Below are positions 56,289 through 64,000 of a DNA stretch of 64,000 nt, piece by piece. Location of the stretch: contig NZ_QRJO01000010.1 of the NCBI RefSeq assembly GCF_003471585.1, positions 1 to 64,000 of the forward strand, given 5' to 3'. Numbering within the stretch: the stretch's first letter is position 1; the number at the start of each line of letters is the position of its first letter. The translations under genes were made by a program, and so were the position numbers. Source of the DNA: Collinsella sp. AM18-10. Lineage in GTDB: Bacteria > Actinomycetota > Coriobacteriia > Coriobacteriales > Coriobacteriaceae. Below the pieces are notes generated by a model, which was not told the DNA's origin, did not search any database, and saw only the letters and a list, made by a program, of their open reading frames with translations.

Positions 56289-57434
56289 CTAAGCGGTGGG
56301 GAGTCCTGGCGTGTTGGAGGTTTGCTGCGGCTTGAGGTGGGCGTTGCGCCAGATGATTTGGATGATGTAGCCGAGTGCAAAGACGAAGGCCACGCCGCTG
56401 ATGAAATCGCCTACGAGGGGGATTGCCGTAAGCGCGCCTGCGATCACGCCGCCGGCGGCTGCCATGGCGTAGCGGTTCTGGTTGTGTCCGACCATGCGGG
56501 CAATCGCGCACCCCGCAAAGGCGCTCGACACCAACGTGATGCCGATAACGCCGCACAAGAGGGTTCCGGCAAGCGGCAGGCCAGCGATTGAGATAATTAG
56601 CAGTAGGACGGCGGGGACGATAGCAATCGTGCCCAGAAGGCCGCTCACCCACAGGGGCGTGGGGCGCTGGTGGAGCATTCCGGCGGCGCTGGCGGTCGCG
56701 CGCGGAAAGACGAGCTCGAGCAGCAGAGCGACAAAGCAGGTCGAGAGCGCCGCGGCGACGATGCCGCCGATGACATCGTTAACAGTGGAAGTATCCTCGT
56801 TCTCGGTGCGGTCGATCTTGAGCGCGCCGACCTCGGCTCCCGCAGCGCGCTCGGGGTCCTCGGAGACGTGCGCGTTCACGGTGCCGGTGATGTGGGCGTT
56901 TTTGCCCAGGATGAGCTTGTCGGCCCAAACCTCAACATCGCCCTCGACGGTGCCATCGATGGTCACCGTATCGCCCGCAAGCGCTGCCGACTTGGTAGAG
57001 CCGCGCAGGGCAACCGTCTCGCCTATCGCATAGAAACAGTTGGCAGTGCTGTCGGAATTGAGCACGACATGCTGGCCGGCAACGGTCACGCTGCCATCAA
57101 CCGTAGTCTTGGCAATGTCGATGGTGCGCGCCGCCAAGCGGACGGCGCCGCCCACCGTGCAGTCGCGGATGGAGAGGCTCTCGCCTGCTGCAATTATGTC
57201 GCGGCCGATGGACGCATCGTCCAAGTTGAGGGCCTGACCTGCCCAGTACAGGTCACCTTCGACGCCGGACGAATTGGCGTCATTGTCGGTCGCAAGTACG
57301 TTGCCTGCGGTGTCTGTGCCGGCGAACGACGCCGTGGGAAGCGCGGTGATCGCCAGCGCGATGAGTGCGAATAGGATGGTGATGCGGCCCCACGCTTTAC
57401 AGCGCTGGGTCGACGGGAATTGATTGCGGGGCAT
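56289..57434 (-). CDS. Bactofilin-like polymer-forming membrane protein
   Basis: About 381 residues from MPRNQFPSTQ (AAGGATT upstream). After a signal or membrane segment comes a region of short hydrophobic repeats of the beta-helix kind, as in polymer-forming cytoskeletal proteins (GRDIIAAGESLSIRDCTVGGA, GTVEGDVEVWADKLILG, AHITGTVNAHV). The C-terminal half has about four membrane segments. Such proteins may form surface or membrane-associated scaffolds; a specific function is not known. It faces the pilus operon tail to tail. Confidence 0.8.
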   Translation of the reverse strand: MPRNQFPSTQRCKAWGRITILFALIALAITALPTASFAGTDTAGNVLATDNDANSSGVEGDLYWAGQALNLDDASIGRDIIAAGESLSIRDCTVGGAVRLAARTIDIAKTTVDGSVTVAGQHVVLNSDSTANCFYAIGETVALRGSTKSAALAGDTVTIDGTVEGDVEVWADKLILGKNAHITGTVNAHVSEDPERAAGAEVGALKIDRTENEDTSTVNDVIGGIVAAALSTCFVALLLELVFPRATASAAGMLHQRPTPLWVSGLLGTIAIVPAVLLLIISIAGLPLAGTLLCGVIGITLVSSAFAGCAIARMVGHNQNRYAMAAAGGVIAGALTAIPLVGDFISGVAFVFALGYIIQIIWRNAHLKPQQTSNTPGLPTA

Positions 57435-57540
57435 AGTGAATCCTTCGTTAGATGCTCGATATGCATCTAACAGGGTACCCAACGCGTGGGCGCTCTAAAA
57501 GAACCTCTCGGTTGTATTTCGAAGGATGAGCCCGCGCAAT

Positions 57541-58230
57541 CTACTTTTTGCGGTGCAAAAAGCGCGCGATGTCCTCTTCGGTGGGGCTTTTGATGTCAAA
57601 GCGCAGCGAGAGCCAGCGCAGACCCATGGTCACGACAACGCATACGACCAGCGCGGCGACATTGCTCATGATGCCGCTCATAACGAGACACACATAGCTT
57701 GTCGATCCGGCGATGGCGGCGATGGCGTAAAAGTTAGTACGTTGGAAAATGCCCGGAACCACGCCCATAAAGCCGTCGCGCAACATGCCACCGCCCACCG
57801 CGGTGAAAAAGCCCATCATGATGCACACCGCCGGCGCAAAGCCGTAGACCAGCGCCTTGTCTGCTCCAGTGGCGGCGTAGATGCCGACCGAGATGATGTC
57901 GAGCAGGGGAATGAGTTTTTCGGGCTTGTCGACGATTGCCGGGAAAATATAGATGATGGCTGCCGTGGCAATGGAAAGCGGCAGCGCCATTGGCTGGTTG
58001 AGGATGTAGACGTTGCCCACCTGCAGCGTCATGTCGCGTAAAAGACCGCCGCCCAAGCCACAGACCACGGCGAGCGCAACTGCACCCACCAGGTCGAGTT
58101 TGTGCTCGCGCGCGACCAACACGCCCGAGATTGAAGCCGCGACGACGGCGAACATTTCGAGCCAAAACGGGATGGCGACCATGGCATCCGTGGCGTGTGA
58201 GGTAACGGTCATAGCGGCGACGACGGGCAA
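57541..58230 (-). CDS. TRIC/UPF0126-family cation channel protein
   Basis: A 229-residue protein with seven membrane segments in two related halves. Each half has the family glycine motif: GLGGGLLRDM in the first and AVGGGMLRDGF in the second. TRIC-type proteins are trimeric monovalent-cation channels; many bacterial ones are uncharacterised, and some glycine-related phenotypes are known. The TTG at 58230 has AAGGA seven bases upstream; the ATG at 58212 has no ribosome site, so TTG is favoured. Confidence 0.9.
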   Translation of the reverse strand: MPVVAAMTVTSHATDAMVAIPFWLEMFAVVAASISGVLVAREHKLDLVGAVALAVVCGLGGGLLRDMTLQVGNVYILNQPMALPLSIATAAIIYIFPAIVDKPEKLIPLLDIISVGIYAATGADKALVYGFAPAVCIMMGFFTAVGGGMLRDGFMGVVPGIFQRTNFYAIAAIAGSTSYVCLVMSGIMSNVAALVVCVVVTMGLRWLSLRFDIKSPTEEDIARFLHRKK

Positions 58231-58360
58231 GATGGGGTCCTTCTGATTGCGAGTTTAGACAATGCCCGTACATAGTACATGGTTGACGGGTCTGGCGACC
58301 CTATTGCTCGGTAAACGGTCGGGACTGGATGCGGGCGTGGCGTTACTGGAATGCCAGGGA

Positions 58361-58442
58361 TCCAAAACATGTACGTCACCCTCCAAAAACGACATTTTTC
58401 GACATCTTTGGAGGATGACGTACATGTTTGGATTGAGCTCAC
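58361..58442. repeat. Long palindromic repeat A (left of the nuclease-like gene)
   Basis: Arms of about 25 bp (CATGTACGTCA-CCTCCAAA and TTTGGAGG-TGACGTACATG) surround a core with two CGACAT copies. It is followed on the gene side by GGATTGAGCTCAC. Repeat B at 59554-59632 is an inverted copy, core and flank included. No T run of normal terminator type follows it. Confidence 0.8.
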
Positions 58443-58445
58443 AGC

Positions 58446-58470
58446 ATGAGTGAGTTGATTTACTCACATC
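58446..58470 (+). promoter_or_regulatory. Possible operator before the nuclease-like gene
   Basis: TGAGT-TGATTT-ACTCA forms a short inverted repeat about 70 bp before the start codon, next to a TATATT that could serve as a -10 box. It could be a binding site for a regulator of the gene, perhaps the product itself. Weak evidence. Confidence 0.3.
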
Positions 58471-58534
58471 CGGTATATTTCCCCACTTCAACGGACATAA
58501 GAGTTGGATACTGGCTCAGAGCGAGAGGCCCTCA

Positions 58535-59542
58535 ATGGATACCCCTGTTCTCATTTCGCATAAAACCGCATGGCTTGTCCATCATGCACCCCAGAATTTG
58601 GTTCAGTCTCTTGCGCGGCACGACTACCAGATAGGCGCACAAGGCATCTCCACCCAGCAACGTGTTGCGCGCATACGACAGGCCCTTACCGACTGCGGCA
58701 TTCCGTCCGATATGCTTAAGACTATCGATATCGCGGTCGTATTCGAATTTGAGCGAATTCGTACCAAAGGCGTCGTCTGCCACATTCTTGGACAAAATCT
58801 TCCCTACGAGCATATTAACGAGTTGACGCCCGGAATCTTCATCACCGACGAAGCCTTCACCTTCGTGCTCGCTGCCGAGTGGATGGATAGGATCGAATAT
58901 CTCGAATATGGCTATGAAGTTTGCGGCGATTATCGCATGAGGCTCAATCCCGCCGACCCTTATACCGAGCAACCAGCCACCACCTCCAAGGATGAAATAA
59001 TCGAACTGCTCGATCGGCATCCCGGCAAACCCGGTGCCACACGTGCACGGCTCGCGCTCAGGCACATCTACGATTGCTCGGCCTCGCCTATGGAGACCGC
59101 TTCGGCAATCGCCCTCTCGCTCCCAACAAGCGAAGGCGGCGTTGGCATCCGAGGTATCGAACTCAACAAACCGCTCGAGATCCCTCAACGTCTCTGGCAT
59201 TGCGCCAAAGCTCGAACACTCAAAATCGATGCGCTCGTTACCTACAAGCGCAGGGAGCTCGGTATCGAATATAAGGGCGGCTTTCACGATGAGTTCGAAC
59301 GCAAAGGAGCAGATGCGGAGCGAGAGGCCGTTCTCTCCCAAATGGGATATCGAATCGTTACGCTCACTTCGGCTCAGTTCGGCAGCCAGCTCGCCTTTCA
59401 CCGCGCCATGAACAACATTCGCGAAGCACTCGACATGCCTCGCTGTACCGATACCGGGCACCAGCGAGAGCAAAACGAACTACGCAAGGCGCTTATCCGC
59501 AACTGGAAAAGCATGCGAGACGAAGAGGTGCCTTCCGAATAG
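58535..59542 (+). CDS. Putative PD-(D/E)XK nuclease-like protein of unknown function
   Basis: A 335-residue protein. Residues 1-140 resemble the N-terminal part of AbiEi/DUF559-type proteins (SHKTAWLVHHA, then CHILGQNLPYEHINELTPGI and EYGYEVCGDYRM). The C-terminal 165 residues look like a Vsr/DUF559-type nuclease fold: SPMETASAIALSLP, the Asp of KIDALV and the ExK of IEYKGG followed by an H, which fit the D...ExK active site. The start follows GAGAGG at seven bases. It is a single gene between two inverted palindromic repeats (58361-58442 and 59554-59632). Codon use is less GC-rich than that of its neighbours. Related proteins appear, from memory, to be common in Collinsella. Role could be defence, antitoxin-like or repeat mobilisation; none is shown. 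Confidence 0.7.
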   Translation: MDTPVLISHKTAWLVHHAPQNLVQSLARHDYQIGAQGISTQQRVARIRQALTDCGIPSDMLKTIDIAVVFEFERIRTKGVVCHILGQNLPYEHINELTPGIFITDEAFTFVLAAEWMDRIEYLEYGYEVCGDYRMRLNPADPYTEQPATTSKDEIIELLDRHPGKPGATRARLALRHIYDCSASPMETASAIALSLPTSEGGVGIRGIELNKPLEIPQRLWHCAKARTLKIDALVTYKRRELGIEYKGGFHDEFERKGADAEREAVLSQMGYRIVTLTSAQFGSQLAFHRAMNNIREALDMPRCTDTGHQREQNELRKALIRNWKSMRDEEVPSE

Positions 59543-59553
59543 TGCCACTCCCG

Positions 59554-59632
59554 TGAGCTCAATCCAAACGTGTACGTCAGCCTCCAAAGATGTCGAAATA
59601 TGTCGGTTTTGGAGGCTGACGTACACGTTTGG
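59554..59632. repeat. Long palindromic repeat B (right of the nuclease-like gene)
   Basis: The reverse complement of repeat A with few changes: arms CGTGTACGTCAGCCTCCAAA and its complement, two ATGTCG copies in the core, and the flank GTGAGCTCAATCC on the gene side. Here the arms are perfectly complementary for about 24 bp; where the two repeats differ, paired changes tend to keep the stem. Confidence 0.8.
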
Positions 59633-59662
59633 GGAAGCGTGGGATCGAGACGTATCTCGATA

Positions 59663-59691
59663 ACAAAAAAGCTCCCGTTGTTGGGAGCTTT
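59663..59691 (-). terminator. Terminator of tRNA-Ser(CGA)
   Basis: Minus-strand stem AAGCTCCC / GGGAGCTT with a short loop and a T run, directly after the tRNA. Confidence 0.87.
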
Positions 59692-59702
59692 CTCAACCAA
59701 AA

Positions 59703-59793
59703 TGGCGGAGGAGGAGGGATTCGAACCCTCGTGACCTTATACAGGCCAAACGGTTTTCGAGACCGCCGCATTCAACCACTCTGCCACCCCTCC
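59703..59793 (-). tRNA. tRNA-Ser (anticodon CGA)
   Basis: Ninety-one nt with a long variable arm. Acceptor GGAGGGG pairs with CCTCCTCC-type 3' strand, the anticodon loop is CTCGAAA, the T arm GAGGGTTCGAATCCCTC, and CCA is encoded. Confidence 0.95.
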
Positions 59794-59802
59794 GCGTGGG
59801 GT

Positions 59803-59834
59803 AAAAACAAAGCAGGCTCAAAGGCCTGCTTTGG
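59803..59834 (-). terminator. Terminator of tRNA-Ser(GGA)
   Basis: Minus-strand stem AAAGCAGGC / GCCTGCTTT followed by GTTTTTAC, between the two tRNA-Ser genes, so each may be separately transcribed. Confidence 0.75.
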
Positions 59835-59841
59835 AATTAAC

Positions 59842-59932
59842 TGGCGGAGAGTCAGGGATTTGAACCCTGGAGACGCTTTTGACGCCTACACGATTTCCAA
59901 TCGTGCTCCTTCGGCCACTCGGACAACTCTCC
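59842..59932 (-). tRNA. tRNA-Ser (anticodon GGA)
   Basis: Ninety-one nt with a long variable arm. Acceptor GGAGAGT pairs with ACTCTCC, the anticodon loop is TTGGAAA, the T arm CAGGGTTCAAATCCCTG, and CCA is encoded. Confidence 0.95.
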
Positions 59933-60234
59933 GTTAAATGCGAAAGTCAGTATACACGAGGAATCGCAAAGTGCAAACAGAAAACTTGGCATTTTTTGAA
60001 ACGCTTGGCTTCGTGACGGGATCTAGGAGGCCAAAAACGGGCTCTGACCAGCATGGCAGCATGCAGCAAATTGTTCAAAATAGGTATTTATAAACGACGT
60101 GGCAGCAATTTTAAAAATCTTTGAACGGTGTTGTGAGCCACTGGTATGCATTTTGCGACCACAGCCTTGCAATTGCTGACCTGCAGTTTGATTTGGTTTG
60201 TCCCCGTGGCGCCGTATCTTGTCCACAGATCCGT

Positions 60235-60257
60235 CAAGCATTTGGTCAGCATTTGGT
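60235..60257 (+). promoter_or_regulatory. Direct-repeat motif, second copy
   Basis: AAGCATTTGGTCAGCATTTGGT has two perfect AGCATTTGGT half-repeats spaced 11 bp and matches the motif upstream of the thioester adhesin at 13524-13546 at about 20 of 23 positions. It lies about 190 bp before rpsF. Confidence 0.4.
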
Positions 60258-60371
60258 TGGAAGACGCATGAAGTGCCGTGTGAGTATGGACATATGTGGA
60301 GGTCATGAGGTTGTAGCTGCATATTCTTGCAGCCTGGGAGGTTGAAAGATATTATTACCAAGTCTTTTCCT

Positions 60372-60400
60372 GCTTCAGGCGCACCTTCACGACCTGAAGC
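60372..60400 (+). promoter_or_regulatory. Leader hairpin before rpsF
   Basis: GCTTCAGG / CCTGAAGC with a 13-base loop, ending 26 bases before the rpsF start. The S6-S18 complex controls rpsF operons through a leader hairpin in several bacteria; I cannot see the expected CCG element clearly, so this is tentative. Confidence 0.35.
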
Positions 60401-60426
60401 CACATTTGCCCAGAGGAGGTGACAAT

Positions 60427-60720
60427 ATGAAGGCTTATGAACTGCTGTTCTTTGTTGACCCGTCGCTCGACCCCGAGACTCGTCTCGCTGTTATGAAGCG
60501 TATCGATACCACGATCGCTGAGGGCGCTGGCAAGGTCGACTCCGTTGACGAGTGGGGCAAGCGCAAGCTCGCCTACGAGATCAACGACCTCACCGATGGT
60601 GACTACACCCTCATCAACTTCCACGCAGATCCTACCCAGATCGCCGAGCTTGATCGCGTCCTGCGCATCACCGACGCTGTGGTCCGCCACATGATCGTCC
60701 GTCGCGACGACCAGGAGTAA
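60427..60720 (+). CDS. rpsF: 30S ribosomal protein S6
   Basis: Ninety-seven residues beginning MKAYELLFFVDPSLDPE, with WGKRKLAYEINDLTDGDYTLINF typical of S6. The ATG has AGAGGAGGTGAC just upstream. First gene of rpsF-ssb-rpsR-rplI. Confidence 0.97.
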   Translation: MKAYELLFFVDPSLDPETRLAVMKRIDTTIAEGAGKVDSVDEWGKRKLAYEINDLTDGDYTLINFHADPTQIAELDRVLRITDAVVRHMIVRRDDQE

Positions 60721-60768
60721 GACTGTCGTTTTGGACTGGGCTTGTGCCCCAAGAGGAAGTAGTGAGTT

Positions 60769-61221
60769 ATGAGCATCAATCGAGTGAACATCACCGGTAA
60801 CCTCACGCGTGATCCCGAGCTGCGCGCCACCGCCGGCGGAACCCAGGTTCTGTCCTTTGGCGTCGCCGTGAACGATCGTCGCCGCAACCCGCAGACTGGC
60901 GAGTGGGAGGACTATCCCAACTTTGTCGACTGCACTATGTTCGGCACCCGCGCCGAGGCCGTGAGCCGTTTCCTGGCAAAGGGAAACAAGGTCGCGATCG
61001 AGGGCAAGCTGCGCTACAGCTCTTGGGAGCGCGATGGTCAGCGCCGGAGCAAGCTTGAGGTCATCGTCGATGAGATCGAGTTTATGAGCTCCCGTGGTGG
61101 CCAGGGTGGCTACGATCAGGGCGGTTACGCCCCTGCAGCTCCCGCGCCCGCAGCACGTCCTGCCGCACCGGTGGCTACGCCGCCCGCGGTCGACGTCTAC
61201 GATGAGGACATCCCGTTCTAA
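60769..61221 (+). CDS. ssb: Single-stranded DNA-binding protein
   Basis: A 150-residue SSB: an OB fold (MSINRVNITGNLTRDPELRA, WEDYPNFVDCTMFGTRAEAV, GKLRYSSWERDGQRRSKLEV), a Gly/Pro/Ala-rich linker, and the acidic tip DVYDEDIPF used to recruit partner proteins. It lies between rpsF and rpsR as in most bacteria. Confidence 0.97.
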   Translation: MSINRVNITGNLTRDPELRATAGGTQVLSFGVAVNDRRRNPQTGEWEDYPNFVDCTMFGTRAEAVSRFLAKGNKVAIEGKLRYSSWERDGQRRSKLEVIVDEIEFMSSRGGQGGYDQGGYAPAAPAPAARPAAPVATPPAVDVYDEDIPF

Positions 61222-61293
61222 GGGTTGTTCACCTATTTTTGAGTGAGAGGCGGCTTCGGTTCGCCGAAGTTGCCAAACGAAAGGTATTTTGAC

Positions 61294-61560
61294 ATGGCTA
61301 ATGATTTTTCTGCACGTCAGCCGCGTCGTAAGTACTGCCAGTTCTGCAAGGAGAACACTGAGTTCATCGACTATAAGGACACTCAGCTTCTCCGTAAGTA
61401 CATGACCGACCGTGGCAAGATCAAGCCCCGTCGCGTCACTGGCGCTTGCACGCAGCATCAGCATGACATCGCCAACGCCATCAAGCGCGCCCGCGAGATG
61501 GCTCTCCTGCCGTACACCGTCCCCGTGGTTTCCTCTCGTGGCAACCGCGACCGCGGCTAA
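61294..61560 (+). CDS. rpsR: 30S ribosomal protein S18
   Basis: Eighty-eight residues from [18 protein letters not shown]. The CQFC pair together with a third Cys and a His (GACTQHQH) suggests the zinc-binding form of S18. Core: [26 protein letters not shown]. The start is the internal ATG, not 61243. Confidence 0.96.
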   Translation: MANDFSARQPRRKYCQFCKENTEFIDYKDTQLLRKYMTDRGKIKPRRVTGACTQHQHDIANAIKRAREMALLPYTVPVVSSRGNRDRG

Positions 61561-61575
61561 GAAGGGAGACGCATC

Positions 61576-62115
61576 ATGAAGGTTATTCTTCTCGATGAGA
61601 TCAAGGGCAAGGGCGGCGAGGGTGACGTCGTAGAGGTCGCTCAGGGTTACGCTGAGAACTTCCTGTTCCCCAAGAAGCTCGCTGTTGCCGCCACCAAGGG
61701 CAACCTCAAGCAGCTTGACGAGCGTCGCAACAACATCGCCAAGCGCGAGGCCGTCCGTCTGGCTACCGCCAACGAGACCAAGGCTGCCTTCGAGGGCAAG
61801 ACGGTCACCGTTGACGTCAAGGTCGGCGACGAGGGCATCCTCTTTGGCTCCGTTACCGCCGCTATGATCGCTGACGCCATCAAGGCTCAGCTCGGTATGG
61901 ACATCGACCGCAAGCGCGTCGAGCTCGGTAAGCCCATCAAGGTTGCCGGTGCCCACACCGTTGCCATCTCGCTGTACCGCGAGATCAAGGCCGAGGTTGT
62001 CGTTCTCGTCGGCGTTACCGCCGAGGAGCTCGCTGCCGAGGCTGAGGTCGAGGAGGCCGCTGAGGTCGCCGAGGCCGAGACCGCCGAGGTCGAGACTGAG
62101 GCTGCTGCCGAGTAG
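61576..62115 (+). CDS. rplI: 50S ribosomal protein L9
   Basis: A 179-residue L9 (MKVILLDEIKGKGGEGDVVEV, GYAENFLFPKKLAVAAT). The final 30 residues or so form an Ala/Glu/Val-rich acidic tail absent from the usual ~150-residue form. The ATG has AAGGGAGA upstream. Last gene of the operon. Confidence 0.95.
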   Translation: MKVILLDEIKGKGGEGDVVEVAQGYAENFLFPKKLAVAATKGNLKQLDERRNNIAKREAVRLATANETKAAFEGKTVTVDVKVGDEGILFGSVTAAMIADAIKAQLGMDIDRKRVELGKPIKVAGAHTVAISLYREIKAEVVVLVGVTAEELAAEAEVEEAAEVAEAETAEVETEAAAE

Positions 62116-62145
62116 CATTTGCTGCAACGCAACAATCTTGTTCTA

Positions 62146-62185
62146 AGAAGGGCGCTCTGGGAAACCGGGGCGCCCTTTTTGTTTT
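62146..62185 (+). terminator. Terminator of the rpsF-rplI operon
   Basis: Stem AAGGGCGCTCTGG / CCGGGGCGCCCTT followed by T runs. Confidence 0.9.
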
Positions 62186-62340
62186 TTGCGCTGAGTGAGT
62201 GTCATGGTGAACGTTGCGTCGAAGTCCTATATACGGGACCGTTCATCCGTTTCGTTCGGTGATGATTGGCGGCGCGTGGCCCGTTTTGGGACCGTGGCTG
62301 ATACTATGGATGCTCGCAAGCGATATGAATGAGGGTGCTC

Positions 62341-63732
62341 ATGGCATACGACGATAGGGAGACGGGGCTGACGGTTGAGGACCGCGGCTCCAAGTTGGGT
62401 CTCCCTCAAAACCAAGATGCAGAGGCCAACGTACTGGCCGCTATGCTGCTATCGCCCGAGGTGGTCGAGGAGGCCCAGGTCGAGCTGCAGCCCGATGACT
62501 TCTACCGGCCCATCCATAAGACCATCTATACCGCGATGGTCGATATGTACAACAGTCGCATTCCCATCGACTCCATCTCGCTGATCGATTACCTGCGAAG
62601 CATCAACAAGCTCGATGCTGTGGGCGGCGAGGCGTACATTTTGGAGCTGATGGGTCAGACCCTGTCACTCGTCAACTGGCAGCACCATGCCGCCATCGTT
62701 CGCCGCGATTCGATGCTGCGTGAGTTGATCGGCGCCACCAACGAAATCAACGCGCTGGCATATAACGCCCCCACCGACACCAAAGAGGTCGTGGAGCTGG
62801 CCGAGAGCAAGCTGCTCAAGGTCACGGCGCGCGAGGTCAAGTCGAGCTACAAGACGCTGACCGAGTTTATGGTCGAGGCCTATAACGAGGCCGAGGAAGT
62901 GTGCCAGGCCGGTGGCCAGGCTGCGGGCGTGCCCACGGGCTTCCCGTCGCTCGACCGCATGCTCATGGGTTTCCGCGAGGGTCAGCTCATCATCATCGGC
63001 GCCCGTCCTGCTGTAGGTAAGACGTCGTTCGCCCTGAATCTGGCGCTCAACGCTGCCGCTGCTGGTTATACCGTCGGCTTCTTCTCGCTGGAGATGTCGG
63101 GCAAGGAAATTGCCCAGCGTCTGATTTGCGCCTACGCCATGATCTCGATCAGTGACTTCCGCATGGGCCGCATTAGCCCCGAGCAGTGGGCCAACATCAA
63201 CGAGGCCACGCAGACCTTGTCCAAGCTCGATATTCTGATTGACGATACGCCCGGCACCACGGTGACCGAGATCCGCGCCAAGAGCCGCCGCATGCTCCAT
63301 AACAAGGAGAAGGCCATTATCATCCTGGACTACCTGCAGCTGGTGAGTCCTCCGCCGGGACGTCGCTCCGAGAGCCGTACCGTCGAGGTCTCCGAGATGT
63401 CGCGAGGTCTGAAGATTATGGCCAAGGAGCTCAAGATTCCGCTGATCGCGCTGTCGCAGCTGTCGCGTCAGGTTGAATCCCGTACCGGCAAGCGCCCGCA
63501 GCTGTCCGACCTGCGTGAATCGGGCTCCATCGAGCAGGACGCTGACATTGTTATGTTCTTGGACCGATCCGCCGACGAGGCCGAGGCCTCGCGTGACGAT
63601 CGACCCGACGAGGGCGTTACGCGTATCGTCGTGGCCAAGAACCGTTCGGGCCCGATCGGTGACGTCGACCTGATGTTCCTGCCGGCATCCACCAAGTTCT
63701 ATGAGCTTGATGGGGCGCATACCGAGGAGTAG
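62341..63732 (+). CDS. dnaB: Replicative DNA helicase DnaB
   Basis: A 463-residue hexameric helicase. N-terminal domain with PQNQDAEANVLAAMLLSPE and the DFYRPIHKTIY block, then the RecA-like motor with Walker A GARPAVGKTSFALN, FFSLEMSG, Walker B IIILDYLQL, and SQLSRQVESR and DLRESGSIEQDADIV. No intein is present. The ATG follows GAGGGTG. The DUF721 gene near recF may provide its loader. Confidence 0.97.
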   Translation: MAYDDRETGLTVEDRGSKLGLPQNQDAEANVLAAMLLSPEVVEEAQVELQPDDFYRPIHKTIYTAMVDMYNSRIPIDSISLIDYLRSINKLDAVGGEAYILELMGQTLSLVNWQHHAAIVRRDSMLRELIGATNEINALAYNAPTDTKEVVELAESKLLKVTAREVKSSYKTLTEFMVEAYNEAEEVCQAGGQAAGVPTGFPSLDRMLMGFREGQLIIIGARPAVGKTSFALNLALNAAAAGYTVGFFSLEMSGKEIAQRLICAYAMISISDFRMGRISPEQWANINEATQTLSKLDILIDDTPGTTVTEIRAKSRRMLHNKEKAIIILDYLQLVSPPPGRRSESRTVEVSEMSRGLKIMAKELKIPLIALSQLSRQVESRTGKRPQLSDLRESGSIEQDADIVMFLDRSADEAEASRDDRPDEGVTRIVVAKNRSGPIGDVDLMFLPASTKFYELDGAHTEE

Positions 63733-63816
63733 GACAGGCGCCCGTTGCACGGGTATACTGGGAATGTTTTGTGCTTCTGCGTGCCGGCGTGGTGCGTAGA
63801 CAGTCCATGAATGTAA

Positions 63817-64000
<184 letters not shown>

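Larger units (their letters stand above)
59933..60426. other. Gene-free region before rpsF
   Basis: About 490 bp with no convincing gene; short ORFs on both strands have no features. It holds the direct-repeat motif at 60235-60257 and a possible leader hairpin at 60372-60400 before rpsF. The promoters of tRNA-Ser(GGA) and of the rpsF operon must lie here, but I cannot place them firmly. Confidence 0.5.

Noticed and set aside
56289..57434. The gene after the pilus operon as a missing sortase
   Set aside because: There is no TLxTC-type active-site Cys motif; the sequence shows beta-helix repeats and membrane segments instead, and it is on the opposite strand.
58361..58442. Repeat A as an ordinary terminator of an upstream gene
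   Set aside because: The left neighbour gene is transcribed away from it, so no transcript needs ending here, and it lacks a T run. Termination of stray transcripts is still possible.

Overview
The window reads as the replication-origin region of a Collinsella-like actinobacterium (class Coriobacteriia). This is inference from gene content and gene style, not a database match. Coding DNA is mostly GC-rich. The order yidD-rnpA-rpmH / oriC / dnaA-dnaN-recF-(DUF721)-gyrB-gyrA is the classic origin block. Genes left of about 33.0 kb mostly run leftward and genes to the right mostly run rightward, as expected for two replichores diverging from an origin at about 32.9-33.2 kb.

Left arm (0-27.7 kb): a low-GC TraX-family gene sits beside tRNA-Lys among copies of tRNA 3' ends. 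Next come an M29 aminopeptidase, purC with a small membrane protein, an OmpR-type two-component pair, a Tat lipoprotein with a TSCPD protein, a solute-binding-protein/diguanylate-cyclase operon, and purB. An array of about 130 bp repeats carrying the 3' end of tRNA-Gly(CCC) leads to an LPATG-anchored thioester adhesin. Then follow a large protein resembling a split M28 peptidase, a PafB/PafC-like pair of WYL regulators, an exonuclease-DinG helicase fusion, ddl and rlmN.

Origin block (27.8-44.4 kb): a small YtxH-like protein gene, parB and parA, three perfect parS sites spaced exactly 39 bp apart, rsmG, jag, yidC, yidD, rnpA and rpmH all point left. Across the presumed oriC an unusual GHKL ATPase-winged-helix gene precedes dnaA, followed by dnaN, recF, a DciA-like gene, gyrB and gyrA. 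GyrA carries Phe at the position of the quinolone-resistance serine. A perfect 34 bp inverted repeat follows gyrA.

Right arm (44.6-64 kb): a tRNA Ile-Ala-Ile cluster, a bifunctional-nuclease-family gene, two genes of unknown function and typA. Then comes a three-gene sortase-dependent pilus operon with no sortase in the window and a nine-C tract before the major pilin. It is followed by a bactofilin-like membrane protein, a TRIC-type channel, a PD-(D/E)XK-like gene bracketed by two inverted copies of an ~80 bp palindrome, two tRNA-Ser genes, the rpsF-ssb-rpsR-rplI operon, dnaB and the start of purA.

Most of the content is housekeeping: replication, segregation, ribosome and membrane-insertion machinery, and purine synthesis (purA, purB, purC). 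The accessory parts are surface adhesion and scattered structured repeats tied to tRNA genes, gyrase genes and the nuclease-like gene. No rRNA, CRISPR array, complete prophage or transposase gene was seen.
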